DNA from: Otis tarda
Taxonomy: Eukaryota > Chordata > Aves > Otidiformes > Otididae
Length of the DNA stretch: 64,000 bases
Direction: 5' to 3'
NCBI GenBank assembly: GCA_026413225.1
Contig: CM048575.1
Location: 5,918,001 to 5,982,000, forward strand
The position numbers and the translations under genes were made by a program. Position 1 is the stretch's first letter, and each line of letters starts with the position of its first letter. The notes under the pieces are model-generated. The model saw nothing but the letters and a program-made list of their open reading frames with translations, made no database searches and was not told the DNA's origin. Of this stretch, positions 38,001-63,774 are shown in pieces.

Positions 38001-40694
38001 TGACAAATTTGCAGCTGAAATGATGAGCAGTCCATTCCCTCTTGATCAAAGGAGTAGCTATGAGCAGAGCTTTGCAAAGATGCCTCGTTCTTGTACAAGT
38101 ACAACAGGGGAGAAGCATACAAAGTATTTTCATACGTGACATGAAAAAAGGACACTGACAGAAAGGCTCCTTGGGTAGGAAACTACACCCCTCCTCAAGG
38201 ACCCAGGGCTCCAGCGCTCCTGCAGCGAGGCTGGGTGTCATTTCTGGGTGCCATTATTTTTTTTTTTTATGGACATGACAGCTTCCGGTTACCATGGAGT
38301 GAAACAGCGCAAACACAATTCTCAGCTGGCATGAAATGTAATCCCATGATTTTACTATTCATAGCTCTGACACGATAAAGCTAAATTAAGCAGGAACTCT
38401 AACTTTCTCAAGCCTAATAGCAGCGACTACCTTCATCATTTAGCCTCTGCTAATGCTCTGTTTCACTACGGAGAGGGAAAGAATATTTTCCTTCATGGTA
38501 AAGAGATTCCAGACCTATAAACCTGGCCTGTCATCCAGAAACAAAATGGCACCTGCTTGTTCCCAGGCACCACTTCCGTGTGACTCCAGCAGGAACAAAG
38601 GAGACAAGCTGAGCTCTTGTGCCAAATCCAACACCTTCTCCTCACCCTGAGGCCCATTACAGAAACCCACAAAGCAGTTTTAAGCCATGCTCCCAGGCGT
38701 GCCCAGCAGCGAGTATCTGCTGCACGAGAGCCCACCAGCACAGGAACAGGGGTCAGCTCAAAGCACAAATAGGAGATAGGCTAAGCAGAAGGTAAGCCAG
38801 CACAAGCCCAAGGCCTCCCGTTAGCTGTTTATGCAGCCTTGCAGGATTACCTTGCACAAGCTCCCCAGGGAGCCAGCTTTTGCAATTAATACCACTATTC
38901 CTCTCTCTTTCAACGCCCGTGGCCTAAACTACACGACTAAAAATACAGCAGGAATCCTGCCACACAGAGGAACTCTCTGTACCATCATAATCCAGAAGAA
39001 ACCATACGGCCCGAACCCCACGTTACTGTACTGGCACACGCAGCCATCAAACTCAGCTCAGTGTATTGTGAACTTTTCCAGATATGGAAAAAAGTTCAAG
39101 GGCTATGTTGCTGCTTAAACAATTAACAAGTTCTGACATGGCAAACTGTAATTCCAAAAAGACAAAGTCATGTGAGCCAAGGAAAAAAAAAAAAAAAAAA
39201 AATTAAAAAAAAATAATCAAGCTTCTGGCAAAACTGCAGTATTTTTTCAGGGAGCTAGGGATACAACTACAAAACACCACAGTTTTACAATGAAAAGCAT
39301 CCTCGGGCTTAACCAGTCCAGCTCAGTACTTCCTAGGCCGCTCAAAGCAAGATTTCTTTTACAGTAGAGAAAGTGGGAGCAGGTTAAAAAACAAATTACA
39401 TCTGCCGACTTGCATGGATTACCACTTATTTTATATCCTGGTGTTTCATACATGTAATGTTTTTGTTTTCTACGTCAGAAGGTGTTCACTAGCTTTTCTG
39501 GAGCATGCCGATCTCAAATATCTCGCCTGTGAACCCACAGGGCACAGCACTGGCTTGACCCAAATTACTATTTTCCTAAATAGTTTACAAAGCTTCCTGG
39601 CTTAAATAAGCTGGAGAAACCAGCAAACAGCTAAATGAGATCGGCGTAACCCTAACAGCAGAATATCTGTTTAATTTACAATACACATGACAAAACTTTA
39701 CTTCTATTGAAACAGAGCTAGAAAAAGTTACGGTCGGGCACACGGCTGCTCCGAAATGCCAGCGTCCCGGGAAATCTCTTTCCAGACAGCACTTGCTGAA
39801 GCGCTAAGAGCAGAACTACGTTTTCCAGAGATACAGAGCTTGCGGAGAGACAGGGAATTAAGACAGAAGGAAAAGAAGCAGGAAGACACCAGAGCATAAC
39901 TCAGCAGAAACGCAGGCGTGACTTCTGCAGACAGGGAACTACACGCAGAATACGGGCACGGCTCCATCGCAACGCGCAGCTGCCGCTGCCAACACACGTT
40001 CCGTACGGACACGCTGCAGGGCAGCGAGGTCTGCCACCCCCTAACGCATTTACAGCGCGCGCCTCAAAAAGAAACCAGGTGGATTGCGCTCTAGGTGCCT
40101 CCTCACCAGGGCCAGGTTGTTTCTTTACAGTAAACTAGCAGGTAAAAGGCGTCATCTTTTAATCCTTGGATAAAAAAAAGGACATAAAAACGCGGGCGTT
40201 CAAGTTTGCGCGTGGCAGGGCACCCTCGCTGGCGACAGCACGCTGCCCTGCACCCTCCTCCTTCCCACGGGCAGGAGCCCAGCTGAAGGGGAAGGGTGGA
40301 ACGCTGCAGCCACCCGTTCAGACTCCAGAACTCTGCAAAGCCCCTGCGCTGAGGGCGTCCCGTTTACACGCCCTCACGTGTAATCAACATCCGTTTTGAA
40401 AAGACATCTCGGGACACTGAGGCCTGTCTCCTGCAGCACTGCCTTGGGAGCAGCGTTTTTAACCGGCAACGTCACCTGCTTAAGGACCTCGGAAAGAACT
40501 CTTAAAGCTGACCTCTCACGTGTGCCCCTCTCTGTTCTTGCTAAAGTTGGAACAACTCATTCACACACAGCAAAAATATAGTAAGATCCAAAGAAAATTT
40601 AGATGTGATCACAAGGCTCCAGACTCCACAGAGGATCCTGTGTTACAAGAACACGCATTTTAGACAGCTCTCTGCAGTAACTGCTTTATTTTAC

Positions 40695-40910
40695 AGAATC
40701 ATAGAAGGGTTTGGGTTGGGAAGGGACCTTCAAAACCCACCCAGTCCAACCCCCCTGCAAGGAGCAGGGACATCTCCAACCAGATCAGGTTGCTCAGAGC
40801 CCCGGCAAACCTGGCCTGGAATGTTTCCAGGGATGGGGCATCCACCACCTCTCTGGGCAACCTGGACCAGTGCTCCACCACCCTCAGTGTAAAAAAATGT
40901 CCTCCTCGCC
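40695..40910 (-). mobile_element. CR1 LINE 3' fragment, minus orientation
   Basis: This is the reverse complement of the CR1 3' end, beginning GAATCATAGAAGGGTTTGGG and running through CCAACCCCCCTGCAAGGAGC and GCATCCACCACCTCTCTGGG to the CCACCCTCAGTG block. About 215 nt remain. It is in sense orientation relative to THRAP3. The truncated copy has no coding capacity. Confidence 0.92.
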
Positions 40911-41377
40911 TGCTGTCAGACTGTGTAACTAACACCGCAGTTCACAAGCTCAGCCATTTCCTCACTCTGTGCTGGGCACCTGCAAAGTGCCAGAGCAAGT
41001 ATACGGATGAACTATCAAATGCTCCAGGAGAAAGCACTGCTGTGGCCAAGTACTCTTTTTTTCTGTCTCCACAACACAGTCCCTTAAAGGCAATCTGAGC
41101 CACTAAGCTTCAAAACAGATCTTCCTAAAGGAAGGGAAATCAGGTTACGCAATGCAACCCCACAGAACAGACCTCCTCTTCAGTCACAGCGCTGGAGGGC
41201 AGCGTCTGCACAAAGGGCACATGAAAAACACACCTAAACCCTCACGCTGGCCTCTCCGCCAGAGTCCTTCGCAGAGAGTGAAGCGATGATGTGCTCTTAC
41301 AAAAACATCCATTTGCCGATGTGACCCTGCAGCCTTACACACGCGCTCAGCGCTGACGCTGCAGCAGAAGCAGCAGA

Positions 41378-41838
41378 TAGAATCATAAAATCATAGAATG
41401 GTTTGGGTTGGAAGGGACCCTCAAAGCCCACCCAGTCCAACCCCCCTGCAAGGAGCAGGGACATCTCCAACCAGATCAGGTTGCTCACAGCCCCGTCCAG
41501 CCTGGCCTGGAATGTTTCCAGGGATGGGGCAGCCACCACCTCTCTGGGCAACCTGGGCCAGTGTTCTATAACTCACATTGTAAAAAATTTTTTCCTAATT
41601 TCCAATCTAAATCTAGCCCCCACTATTTTAAAACCATTACCCCTTGTCCTATCACACCAGGCCCTACTGAACAGCCTCTCCCCATCTTTCCTGCAGCCCC
41701 CTTTAGGCACTGGGAGGCCGCTCTCAGGTCTCCCCGGAGCCTCCTCTTCTCCAGGCTGAACAGCCCCAGCTCTCTCAGCCTGGCCTCATAAGAGAGCTGC
41801 TCCAGCCCTTTTATCATCTTTGTGGCCTCCTCTGGATA
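41378..41838 (-). mobile_element. CR1 LINE 3' fragment, minus orientation, longer copy
   Basis: It begins with two ATTCTATGA-like terminal repeats in reverse complement (AATCATAAAATCATAGAATGG). It then covers the same 3' block as its neighbour and continues into more upstream CR1 sequence (CCATTACCCCTTGTCCTATC, GAGCCTCCTCTTCTCCAGGC, CTCTCAGCCTGGCCTCATAA), ending near CTTTGTGGCCTCCTCTGG. At about 460 nt it is the longest of the three copies. It lies in THRAP3 intron 1, about 470 nt from the previous fragment and in the same orientation. Confidence 0.93.
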
Positions 41839-43194
41839 AAGGCTCTTCTCCTTCCACCCATCGGCTGACAACCTGTAACGTTTTCCAAATGGTTTTACAC
41901 GCTGTGCATTCCAACGAACAGATCTGTTCTTACACCACAGCAATCAGACACACCACTGCATGCTTAACAAACCAGCACAAGTACCCAACCTCCGACAAAT
42001 CCCGAGGAAATGCTGCTGCACACACACCACAGCATCACCCACTCTGTGTCTACAGAGTCCTCGCACACACGAGCGGACAGAAGCGAACCTGCGCCTCCCG
42101 AGGCTGCTCCACGGAGGACTGCTTACTCCAAACTCATCGCGTCACCTTCCGGCACACAAACGCGCTCAGAAAGCCATTCAGGAAGCAGTTACAGTGACAA
42201 TTACCTTGCACAGATTTTGAAACATATTTGTAGAAACCTCAAACGCATTAATCTCCCCAAATCAAGAAGAGTTAGGGAAATGAGCCCTCGTCAGCCTGGT
42301 GAAAACAAAGACTCGGGGCTCACACGTGCCTCTGTGTCACTGCAAAGCTCCTTCCACTACATTGTCACCGAAATCGGGAATCGAAACTCTCGAGGTTCTA
42401 CAAAATTTGTAGAGCGGGGAACGCGAGTGAACAGACCCATCCTGCTGCACCGAGAAGCGCACGGTGCTGAGCGCCGCTGCCCGAGCTCTGCGAGAGCCGT
42501 ACACCACCGGGGGCCCAGCGCCAGCTCACGGGGCCACGGCTGCAGCCTGGACAAGTGGCTGCCCCTCGCCCCGCGGGCCCAGCGGCCCCGACCGGCCTCC
42601 CTCGGGAACACGGGCAGCGCCTCCTGTGCCGCAGCGAGCAGACGGGGACGCCGGACACAGTCCGTGACCGCGGCGAAGGGAGGAACCCTGCGGGGACAGG
42701 CCTAAGGCCCGAAGTGGCGGAGGAATCGCCGAGGACGGGGCCCAGAGGCTCGTGCGGAGAACGGGAATCTTCGGGAATGGGCTGAGCCGGGACAGAGGGA
42801 TGAGCCTCCAGGGACAGGCCCGGGGCGGGGTGGGACAAGGGCAGCCGCCGAGGACAGGCCCGGGCCGGCCCCAACCGGCCACGGAGACGCGGCCAGAGGC
42901 CTGGCCTAGCCCAGCCACGAGGCCCCGCTCGGGCCGAGCCCTCGGAGCGCCCGGCGCCGCATTCGATCCCGGCCCGGGGGGGGCCGTGGGGCCGCGCCCG
43001 GCACATGGCGGCGGCGGCGGGGGGGCAGCGCCGCGTTGAGGCCTGGGGAAGGCGCGGGGCGGGGGGGAAGGCGGGACCAAGGCTCGGCCGGGACGAGCGG
43101 CACGGCCGCAGAGGGTCCTCAGTGCGAGGGGGGAAAAGAAAGAGAAGAGCCCGGTAGAGGAGGGCAAGGCCGGGCCCGGCCTGGTCGCACTCAC

Positions 43195-43400
43195 CGGCCC
43201 CCGCTCCGCCCGCGGCCTCCTCAGCAGCCAGGCGCCTCCACCTCCTCCCCACGCACTTCCGCTTCGCGCCCGCCCGCTGCCCGCCCGCGGGGGCTGCTGG
43301 GAGCAGCAGTCCCGCCCCCCGCCGAGCTCATTGGCTAGCTGCTCTGGCTTGACTACAACTCCCAGCGAACTCTGCTCTGACGCTTACGTCACTTCCTCCC
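43195..43400 (-). promoter_or_regulatory. THRAP3: THRAP3 noncoding exon 1 and core promoter
   Basis: The exon 1 donor reads GGCCG|GTGAGT with the exon end at 43195; the exon probably extends to about 43290-43320. Around and upstream of it lie an ETS-type site (GCGGAAGTGCG on the minus strand, near 43250-43260), an inverted CCAAT box (43330-43334), a ZNF143-type motif ACTACAACTCCCAG (43352-43365), a CRE-like TTACGTCA (43384-43391) and further GC boxes. This motif set fits a TATA-less CpG-island promoter of a housekeeping gene. Motif identities come from the known consensus sites; the transcription start is inferred. Confidence 0.75.
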
Positions 43401-43979
43401 CGACTCCGCCTGCCCCTGGCGCCACGGAGAGGGCGGGGCTTCCGGCGGGAAGGGGCGGGGCTCCGGGGGCCCGGCCGGGAAATGGCGGCGGCGATGGCTC
43501 GGGGAGCCCTGAGCCTTCCCCCGCACCGCCCGGTTCTCGGTGCTTCCCCCGCTCTGGGCGCGGAGCAGCCGGTCGCTGAAGGGGCCCTGTGGGCGCTCAC
43601 CCGCCGCCCCTTCCTGCCCGGGCCCCGGCGATGCAGGCCGCGGCCCTCGGGAGCCTGGTTTTCCCCGCATGCCCTGGGCCGGTTGTGGCCCCCGAGGGCC
43701 CAGCTGCCGGTCCCCGGGCTCGGAGGCAGGGCCGGGCAAGGCGCCGCTTTTTGGGCAGGGGCCTGCTGATGCGTGAGGGCAGGCAGGGTGAGGCCGCCGC
43801 GTCCCCAGGAGGGGAGAGGGGAGCTGACAAGGCAATGGGCGCTGGGGGGCTCCGGGGGCGAGCCCTGAGGTGGGGGTGAACCTGTCCCCCTGCTGCCGGG
43901 GGCCCGGGAGAGCACCCGGCCCGGCCCGGCCACCTCCCCGCAGCCAGCGCGATTCCCGCCCCACGAGGACACGGCGAGG
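43401..43979. other. Short CpG-rich spacer between MAP7D1 3' end and THRAP3 promoter
   Basis: Only about 0.6 kb separates the MAP7D1 poly(A) site from the THRAP3 promoter, and both genes run leftwards. The stretch is very CpG-rich and holds GC boxes (near 43450) and a YY1-type motif (AAATGGCGGC at 43480-43489). A plus-strand frame from 43482 (95 aa, Ala/Pro/Arg-rich) has no recognised relatives and is probably compositional. Confidence 0.5.
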
Positions 43980-44622
43980 CGAGGGCGGTTGTCCACTTTT
44001 ATTGTTGGCAGAGGTTGTCTGGATGCATAACACTGTCACGACGGCACGGAGAGCAGCGTGGCGCCCGCCAGGCCCTGGGCGCCCAGTGCGCGCGCAGACA
44101 CGCGTGGGGACGTGGGGAGCGACCTCCTCCCGGCCAGGCTGCGGCCCTGCTGCCTGCGAGCGCCGGGCAGCCCCCAATCCTCCGGCTCCGCGCAGGGCCG
44201 GGCCAGGCGAGCGTCCCGGGTGCCTGGGCGAGCTCTATTTACAGTATTCACATACATTGTACCCAGCAAGTTAAATAACTACATTATTACACCACAAGTC
44301 TGGGGCGGCTCTGGCAGGCTGCTAGGGTGGGGGTGTCAGTCTGATAAGGTGCATATTTAAAAAAAAAAAACAAAAAAACCCACAATGAAATAAAAACAAG
44401 AACAAAGAGAGAAACCAGGCGTCCCTGTGGTGGGCAGGGGGCCGGCGGCCGCCTCGCCGGGGTCCCACGTGGCCCAGGCCCCCCGCGGCAGGGCCGGGCG
44501 CGCGCGGCAGGCAGGGGAGAGCAGCGAGGTTTTTCTTCTGACAACAGCTACGCTTCTGCACCGGCGTCCGGAGTCGGGACGCGTGCGGTGGCCCCGCGGG
44601 GACGTCTGCCAGGGCCTGGCCC
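43980..44622 (-). other. MAP7D1: MAP7D1 3' UTR and poly(A) signal
   Basis: AATAAA on the minus strand at 43998-44003 predicts transcript cleavage near 43980. The UTR between it and the stop codon at 44623-44625 includes a short A/T-rich island (44355-44400) in otherwise GC-rich DNA. No other feature is seen. Confidence 0.8.
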
Positions 44623-59184
<14,562 letters not shown>

Positions 59185-59700
59185 GGCGGGGCGGGGAGAA
59201 GCAGGGGGCTGGGCCGAGCCCCGCCGAGCCGAGCCCGGCCCCGCTCCCCCCCGCACGGCGCTCCCCGCCCCGGCCCCGAATCCACCCAGCCCCGGGCGGG
59301 ACGGGGGTGCTCTGCCCGGGCTCGCCTCTCCCCTGCCCCAAACGCGGCCCCGCAGCCCCGGCCCGGCACCGCCCCCCCCTGCCCCCTCGCCCAGCATCCC
59401 GGGGCTTTGCTGGGGCACTCGCCCGTCTGCAGCCCCTCCTCTCCCAGATTTTGGGGCTCGCAGCCGCCGTTTCCCCTCCGCACATTTTAGGATGCTCGGG
59501 TCGCCCGCGGAAGCGCTGGTCCCGCAGCGGACACCCCCTGACCCCCCTGTGGGTGCAGCCACGGCCAGCAGCACTCCCATCAGCTGCCTGATTTCCACGC
59601 ACCCCAAAAAACCACCGATTTCCCGTGCCAGAGCCCCACCTTGGCCGCTCCTCAGGCTTCAGAGCTGCTTCCCCCGCCACCCACCCGTCGCACGTGAGCC
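59185..59700 (-). promoter_or_regulatory. MAP7D1: MAP7D1 5' UTR and CpG-island promoter
   Basis: GC- and CpG-rich sequence directly upstream of the MAP7D1 start codon, with several GC boxes and no TATA box. The transcription start and 5' UTR length cannot be set by eye. The assignment rests on position next to the in-frame start exon. Confidence 0.55.
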
Positions 59701-62699
59701 TTAGTCACCGCCAACAGCCGACCCCGCTCCCAGGGGCGCGGGTTTCGCCCCCACGCATCGCGCTCTGCCTCGATAACAGGCAGATAACGAGAGGCCTCTG
59801 CTCTGGGGTGAAACTCCTCGTGGCCTTGAGAGAGGCGGGGGTGGGCCAGGAGCACAGCCCCCGTCCCGGCCCCACGCAGCATCCCGCAGCAAACGCACCC
59901 ACGAACCCCGGCGCGGTTGCCTGCCGGCCGCAGCAGCACCTCCAAGGGCACGGGACACGCGGGCAGCAGCAGCCGGGAGGGGAAACACCGCTTAGGGCTT
60001 TGCTGGGGCGGCAGGAGCCAGGGACACGTCCCCAATTCACCACCCAGCTGGCCTGGACCCCGCAGAGCACCCATCCCTGGGCTCACGGGGATGCATTGAT
60101 GAACAGATTGAGTTTTCTGCGGGCGGCGCCCATCAGAGATGCCTGGTTTTGGGATGATGTCACCGTGGGGCCAGGAGATCCCCTGCCACCCCATCCTCCC
60201 TCACCTACTAGGCAAACAGGTTTCCTGAAATCCCAGCCCTCTCCTCCGGAAGCGCGTTCCTCTGACTCAGGGGACGGGGAGCGGGCGGGAGGGCTCCCTG
60301 GCAGACAGGGCGGCCCCACTCTGTGCCGCTGCAGGGGTGCTTGTGTGCCCCAAATAACCCCAAATACCCCAGAGCCCGCGCTGCGGCCGAGCCGTCACCT
60401 TCCCGTGGCCTGCAGCCCCACCGGCTGCTCGCCCAGCTCAGCTGGAGCAGAGGCTTCCCCGAAACTCCCGGCAGCCTCACCCACCGGCTGACTCCCCACC
60501 GGGGAATGCTGCGTGGCCGAGCCGCAGCTCCGGGAGCTGCGCAGCCCCGGGGGAATGGCGGGGGACAGCAGTGCATGTGGCGCAGGAGCGTTTCGCAGTG
60601 AACCCACAAACACAGGGAACTCCCCGGGACAGGGAAGGGGAACAGCCCTGCTCGCCTGTGTGGCCGACCTCCGAGGGGCTGCGGCAGGGCCCCTCATTTC
60701 CATGGCACCTAAGGGACTCGGCAGAGTGGGGCCGAGGCCACCCCATGGCCCTCTGAGGGTGCCGAGGGGGTGGGGGTGGCTTCCAGAGCCTCTTTGCCTG
60801 CTGGGGGCCCATGGCCCTGTGGTCCCAGCAGGGTGGGCAGGGGTCCCAGCACAGCATCGCCTGGAGCAGACAAGGATCCCGGGACTCCAGGACAGCCGGG
60901 CACTGGGTCTGGCCATGCCCGGGCTCCATCTCCCCACCCCGGGGCCAGCCCGGAGTAGGGGGCACAGTGGGGAAGGGGCAGCCTGCGGCTGCGCTCCGCC
61001 GGCGCTCCTGGCACGGGCAGCGATGCAGAGGGCTCCTGGCCGCCGTGCCAGCCCCAGTCGATGGGCTTACACAACAAGCAGGGCATCGATCGATCGCTCC
61101 GCTGCAGGCAGAGCCCCGCTGCGTGGGGGTTTCTGGGTCCAGCCCCCCCACTGCTGCAGATGCCGGGAACAGCCACCCTCGTGCTGATGGAAAATCCGAT
61201 GAGCTCATGACAAGCATGCCGCCCGGCCCCAGCAGCTGCACGCCCCACAGCACCCTCCGCTCCTCGGCCCCTCGGCGCGGGGTCCCACACCACCATGGCT
61301 CCCTCGGGCTGGCCTGGGGAGGGGGCTGCGCCCGTCGGGCTGGGGCCCGACCATGGCTCTAGTCCCTACAGTGAGCCCAGTGCCTCGCCCTGACGCTGCC
61401 TGCGGGGAGCCAACGGGGTGCCAAGCCCCCCAAAATCGAAGGACAATTATGGCTGCAGCTCAGCCGCTGCCCTGCCAGCACACACTGATGCTGCCGGAGG
61501 CCGGGTGCAAACAGGGATGAGGACAGCAAACAAACCCCGCCAACAGCTCTGGGCAAAGTACCGCGGGGGACACCCCATCCCACCCGCTCCCCACGCCTCT
61601 GCCCCACACCTCCCTCCTCCGGCCCCAGGACTTTGCCTTCGCCCCAGGCTGCTTCCACCCCACTGCTCCACACGGGCTGTTTCGGCGGCCATGCAGGGCC
61701 AGCACCGAGCACGGAACCATGGCTGGGAAGGGCTGATCTTAACCCCTGACCCCAAAATGCTCCAGCTGACCCCCACCAGCCACAGGGCAGCGACCCAGCA
61801 GGAACCTGGGGGCCAGGGTCTGTCCCAGCATCCTGCCCCAGAGCGCCCGGGTGCGGTACCAGGCGGTCGCCAGTGGTGTGCTGGGGCAGCCGCCAGCCCC
61901 CGAGCATCTCGCCGTGGGGCCAGTATCGCAGCTGGCTGCAAAGCCCTGCTGCTGCAGGACAGTGCCCTGCGGGTGCCGGTGACAAATGGACCAGCCATGG
62001 GCTGAGCCCTGCCCTGCCCTGCCGCGGCCCTCGCGCGCTCTGTAATTATCCTAGGCTGCATCTGTAATTAGTGCCCTGATGTCATGGTGTCAGGCCTGGG
62101 CAGCCCCACACGCTCCTGTCAGCCCCACCTTGGCCCTGAGGCTGAGGGAGATCCTGGCCCTCCGACGCCATCCCAGGGAGCTCCTGCCCGGCTCTGGCTC
62201 CCCGCGCTCCCTGCCAGCATCGCTGCTGGAACCCCCGTCCCGCCCCCGCCCTGCAGCACCCGCGCTGCTGCAGGGCTGGATCCAGCCCTCTGCCCAGTGC
62301 AGGGCTTGGCCGCTCCCACTGCTGCATCCCTGCACCCCAGCACCCTGCCTGCTCCTCTCCTGGCTGCACGGCTGCCACCCTCCTGCGGATGCATCCTGCC
62401 CTTCCCAGCCCCCCAGGCTGGGGATGAAGGCAGCGCTGCCGGTCCCCCCCGCCCTGTCGGCATGGGAATGCGCTGGAGTGGCTGCAGCAGCTATAAATAG
62501 AGCGGGAGGCGCAGGCGTGTGCCGGCCAGGGCGCACGTGGGTCTGGGCGGCCGCTGGCCCTCGGCCGGCGTGGGGTACGGGCAGGGTGTGGGGCTGCAGC
62601 AGTGCCCCAGGGTGGGACAGGGACGGGCAGGAGGGTGAAAGCCCCGGGCAAGGCAAGGGCACTGCCATCCTGCTGCGGGGAGGCACCCACGCAACCGGC
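59701..62699. other. Intergenic region between MAP7D1 and the GH3 gene
   Basis: No gene was recognised. Isolated elements stand out against the GC-rich background: an AP-1-type TGACTCA near 60253, a short AT-rich patch with two TAATTA/TAATTAG-like cores at about 62041-62075, and CTATAAATAG at 62491-62500, which fits both a MEF2 site and a TATA box. Open frames of 150-290 codons on both strands lack any motif. Confidence 0.5.
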
Positions 62700-62819
62700 G
62701 CGGAGCAGCATCCAGCTCTTTATTGCGACAACCACGGTCCCCATGGCACACGCAGCCGCCACGTGCCTCTTCTCTTCGCCAGCACCCCGAGCTGGCTGGC
62801 CCCACGGCCACCCTCACCT
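62700..62819 (-). other. 3' UTR and poly(A) signal of the GH3 gene
   Basis: AATAAA on the minus strand at 62719-62724, about 95 nt past the stop codon, predicts a short 3' UTR ending near 62700. Confidence 0.75.
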
Positions 62820-63774
62820 CTAGCACCCGCGCAGGGGCTGGGCTGCGCCGGTGACGGTGAACCGTGCGCTCAGCACCTCCGAGGGCACCCGCGTCTGCTG
62901 GCCCGGCTGCTGCCCGCCGGCGAAGAGGGTGAAGGTGCCGGGCTCCAGGCGCCAGCCCCCTGCCCAGATGGCACGCTGCTCGGCCACCACCTGGAAGAAC
63001 AGCTTGGTCTCCTGGCCGGCCAGCACGGCCACGCGGCGGAAAGCCACCAGCTGCCAGCGGGGCACCGGCACCGACGACTGCTCCCACCGCAGGTACAGCT
63101 GCACCACCTGCTCGGAGGGACCGGAGTCAGCGCTGACGGGACCCCCTCGCTGCCCCTTGGCAGTGGGGACCCTGGCTGCATCCATACGCTCTACAGCTGC
63201 GCCAGCGCGGGGTGGCCGCACTCACCTCCTCGCCGTCCCGCTGCCCCGTGTTCTCCAGCACCACGGACACGGAGAGGTTGGCGCAGACGGGCAGCGCCGG
63301 GGGGCTCAGCACCAGGTCCCGGTAGCGGAAGGTGGTGTAGGACAGCCCGTAGCCGAAGGGGTAGAGCGGGGCCTCCTGCCCGTAGTACCGGTACGTCCGC
63401 CCCTCCATGGTGTAGTTCTCCATGGGTGGCACCTGCGGGACGCAGGGCTGGTGGAGCGGGGCAGGGCTGGGCGGGCACGGGCAAGCATCAGCCCCGCATC
63501 CTGCGGCTCCCCCGGCCACCGAGGTGGGGAAGGGCTACGGGTGCCACCAGCTGCCCCAGTCTTACCTGGTGCATGCCCGCGGGCCAGGTGGCCGGCAGCC
63601 TGCCAGCCGGGCTGGCCCCCGTCTCGCCAAGCAGGACCCTGGCGATGGCCAGACCAGCGGCCTGGGCGGGGAAGAAGCACGCCAGGATGGCCCCCACGCC
63701 CTCGTGCGCCTGCGCCCAGCTCACATCCAGGGGCCCCGCGTTGAACAGCAGCAGGATGACGGGGCGCCCGGCGG
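62820..63774 (-). CDS. Glycoside hydrolase family 3 (beta-xylosidase-like) protein, C-terminal part
   Basis: The last three exons, in transcription order 63774-63566, 63432-63226 and 63107-62820, join in phase; the rest lies beyond 64000. The first gives the end of the GH3 alpha/beta sandwich domain: VILLLFNAGPLDVSWA, HEGVGAILACFFPAQAAGLA, GRLPATWPAG. Then comes the family hallmark GRTYRYYGQ...YPFGYGLSYTTF. The last exon completes a fibronectin III-like domain: NTGQRDGEE|VVQLYLRW, ending near ARFTVTG. The nearest pattern match is fungal/plant-type beta-xylosidases, which hydrolyse terminal xylose or arabinose. The nucleophile Asp of GH3 enzymes lies in the N-terminal barrel outside the window, so activity cannot be judged. 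I know no human gene at this place. The exact animal ortholog name was not recognised, so none is given. Confidence 0.88.

Larger units (their letters stand above)
25680..43194 (-). other. THRAP3: THRAP3 intron 1 (17.5 kb)
   Basis: Runs between the 5' noncoding exon donor (GTGAGT at 43194-43189) and the acceptor before the start-codon exon (TTTCCTTCAG, ending at 25680). The sequence is AT-rich with scattered short open frames that show no family motif. Three CR1 fragments and several homopolymer runs are the only repeats recognised. A low-complexity A/C stretch lies at 26115-26190 and a T-rich one at 34817-34858. The last 900 nt (about 42.3-43.2 kb) become GC- and CpG-rich as part of the promoter island. 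Additional noncoding exons or short RNAs cannot be excluded by eye. Confidence 0.75.

Noticed and set aside
38493..38768. Minus-strand 91-aa frame in THRAP3 intron 1
   Set aside because: No motif, no splice sites in phase and no poly(A) signal nearby; treated as chance.
41297..41943. Open frames in both directions at 41.3-41.9 kb
   Set aside because: They lie on a CR1 3' fragment, mostly its noncoding end, and are remnants rather than a host gene.
43482..43769. Plus-strand 95-aa frame starting at a YY1-like ATGGCGGC
   Set aside because: The ATG is part of a common YY1 motif, the peptide is Ala/Pro/Arg-rich with no relatives recognised, and it runs into the MAP7D1 3' end. Kept only as a possible divergent transcript.
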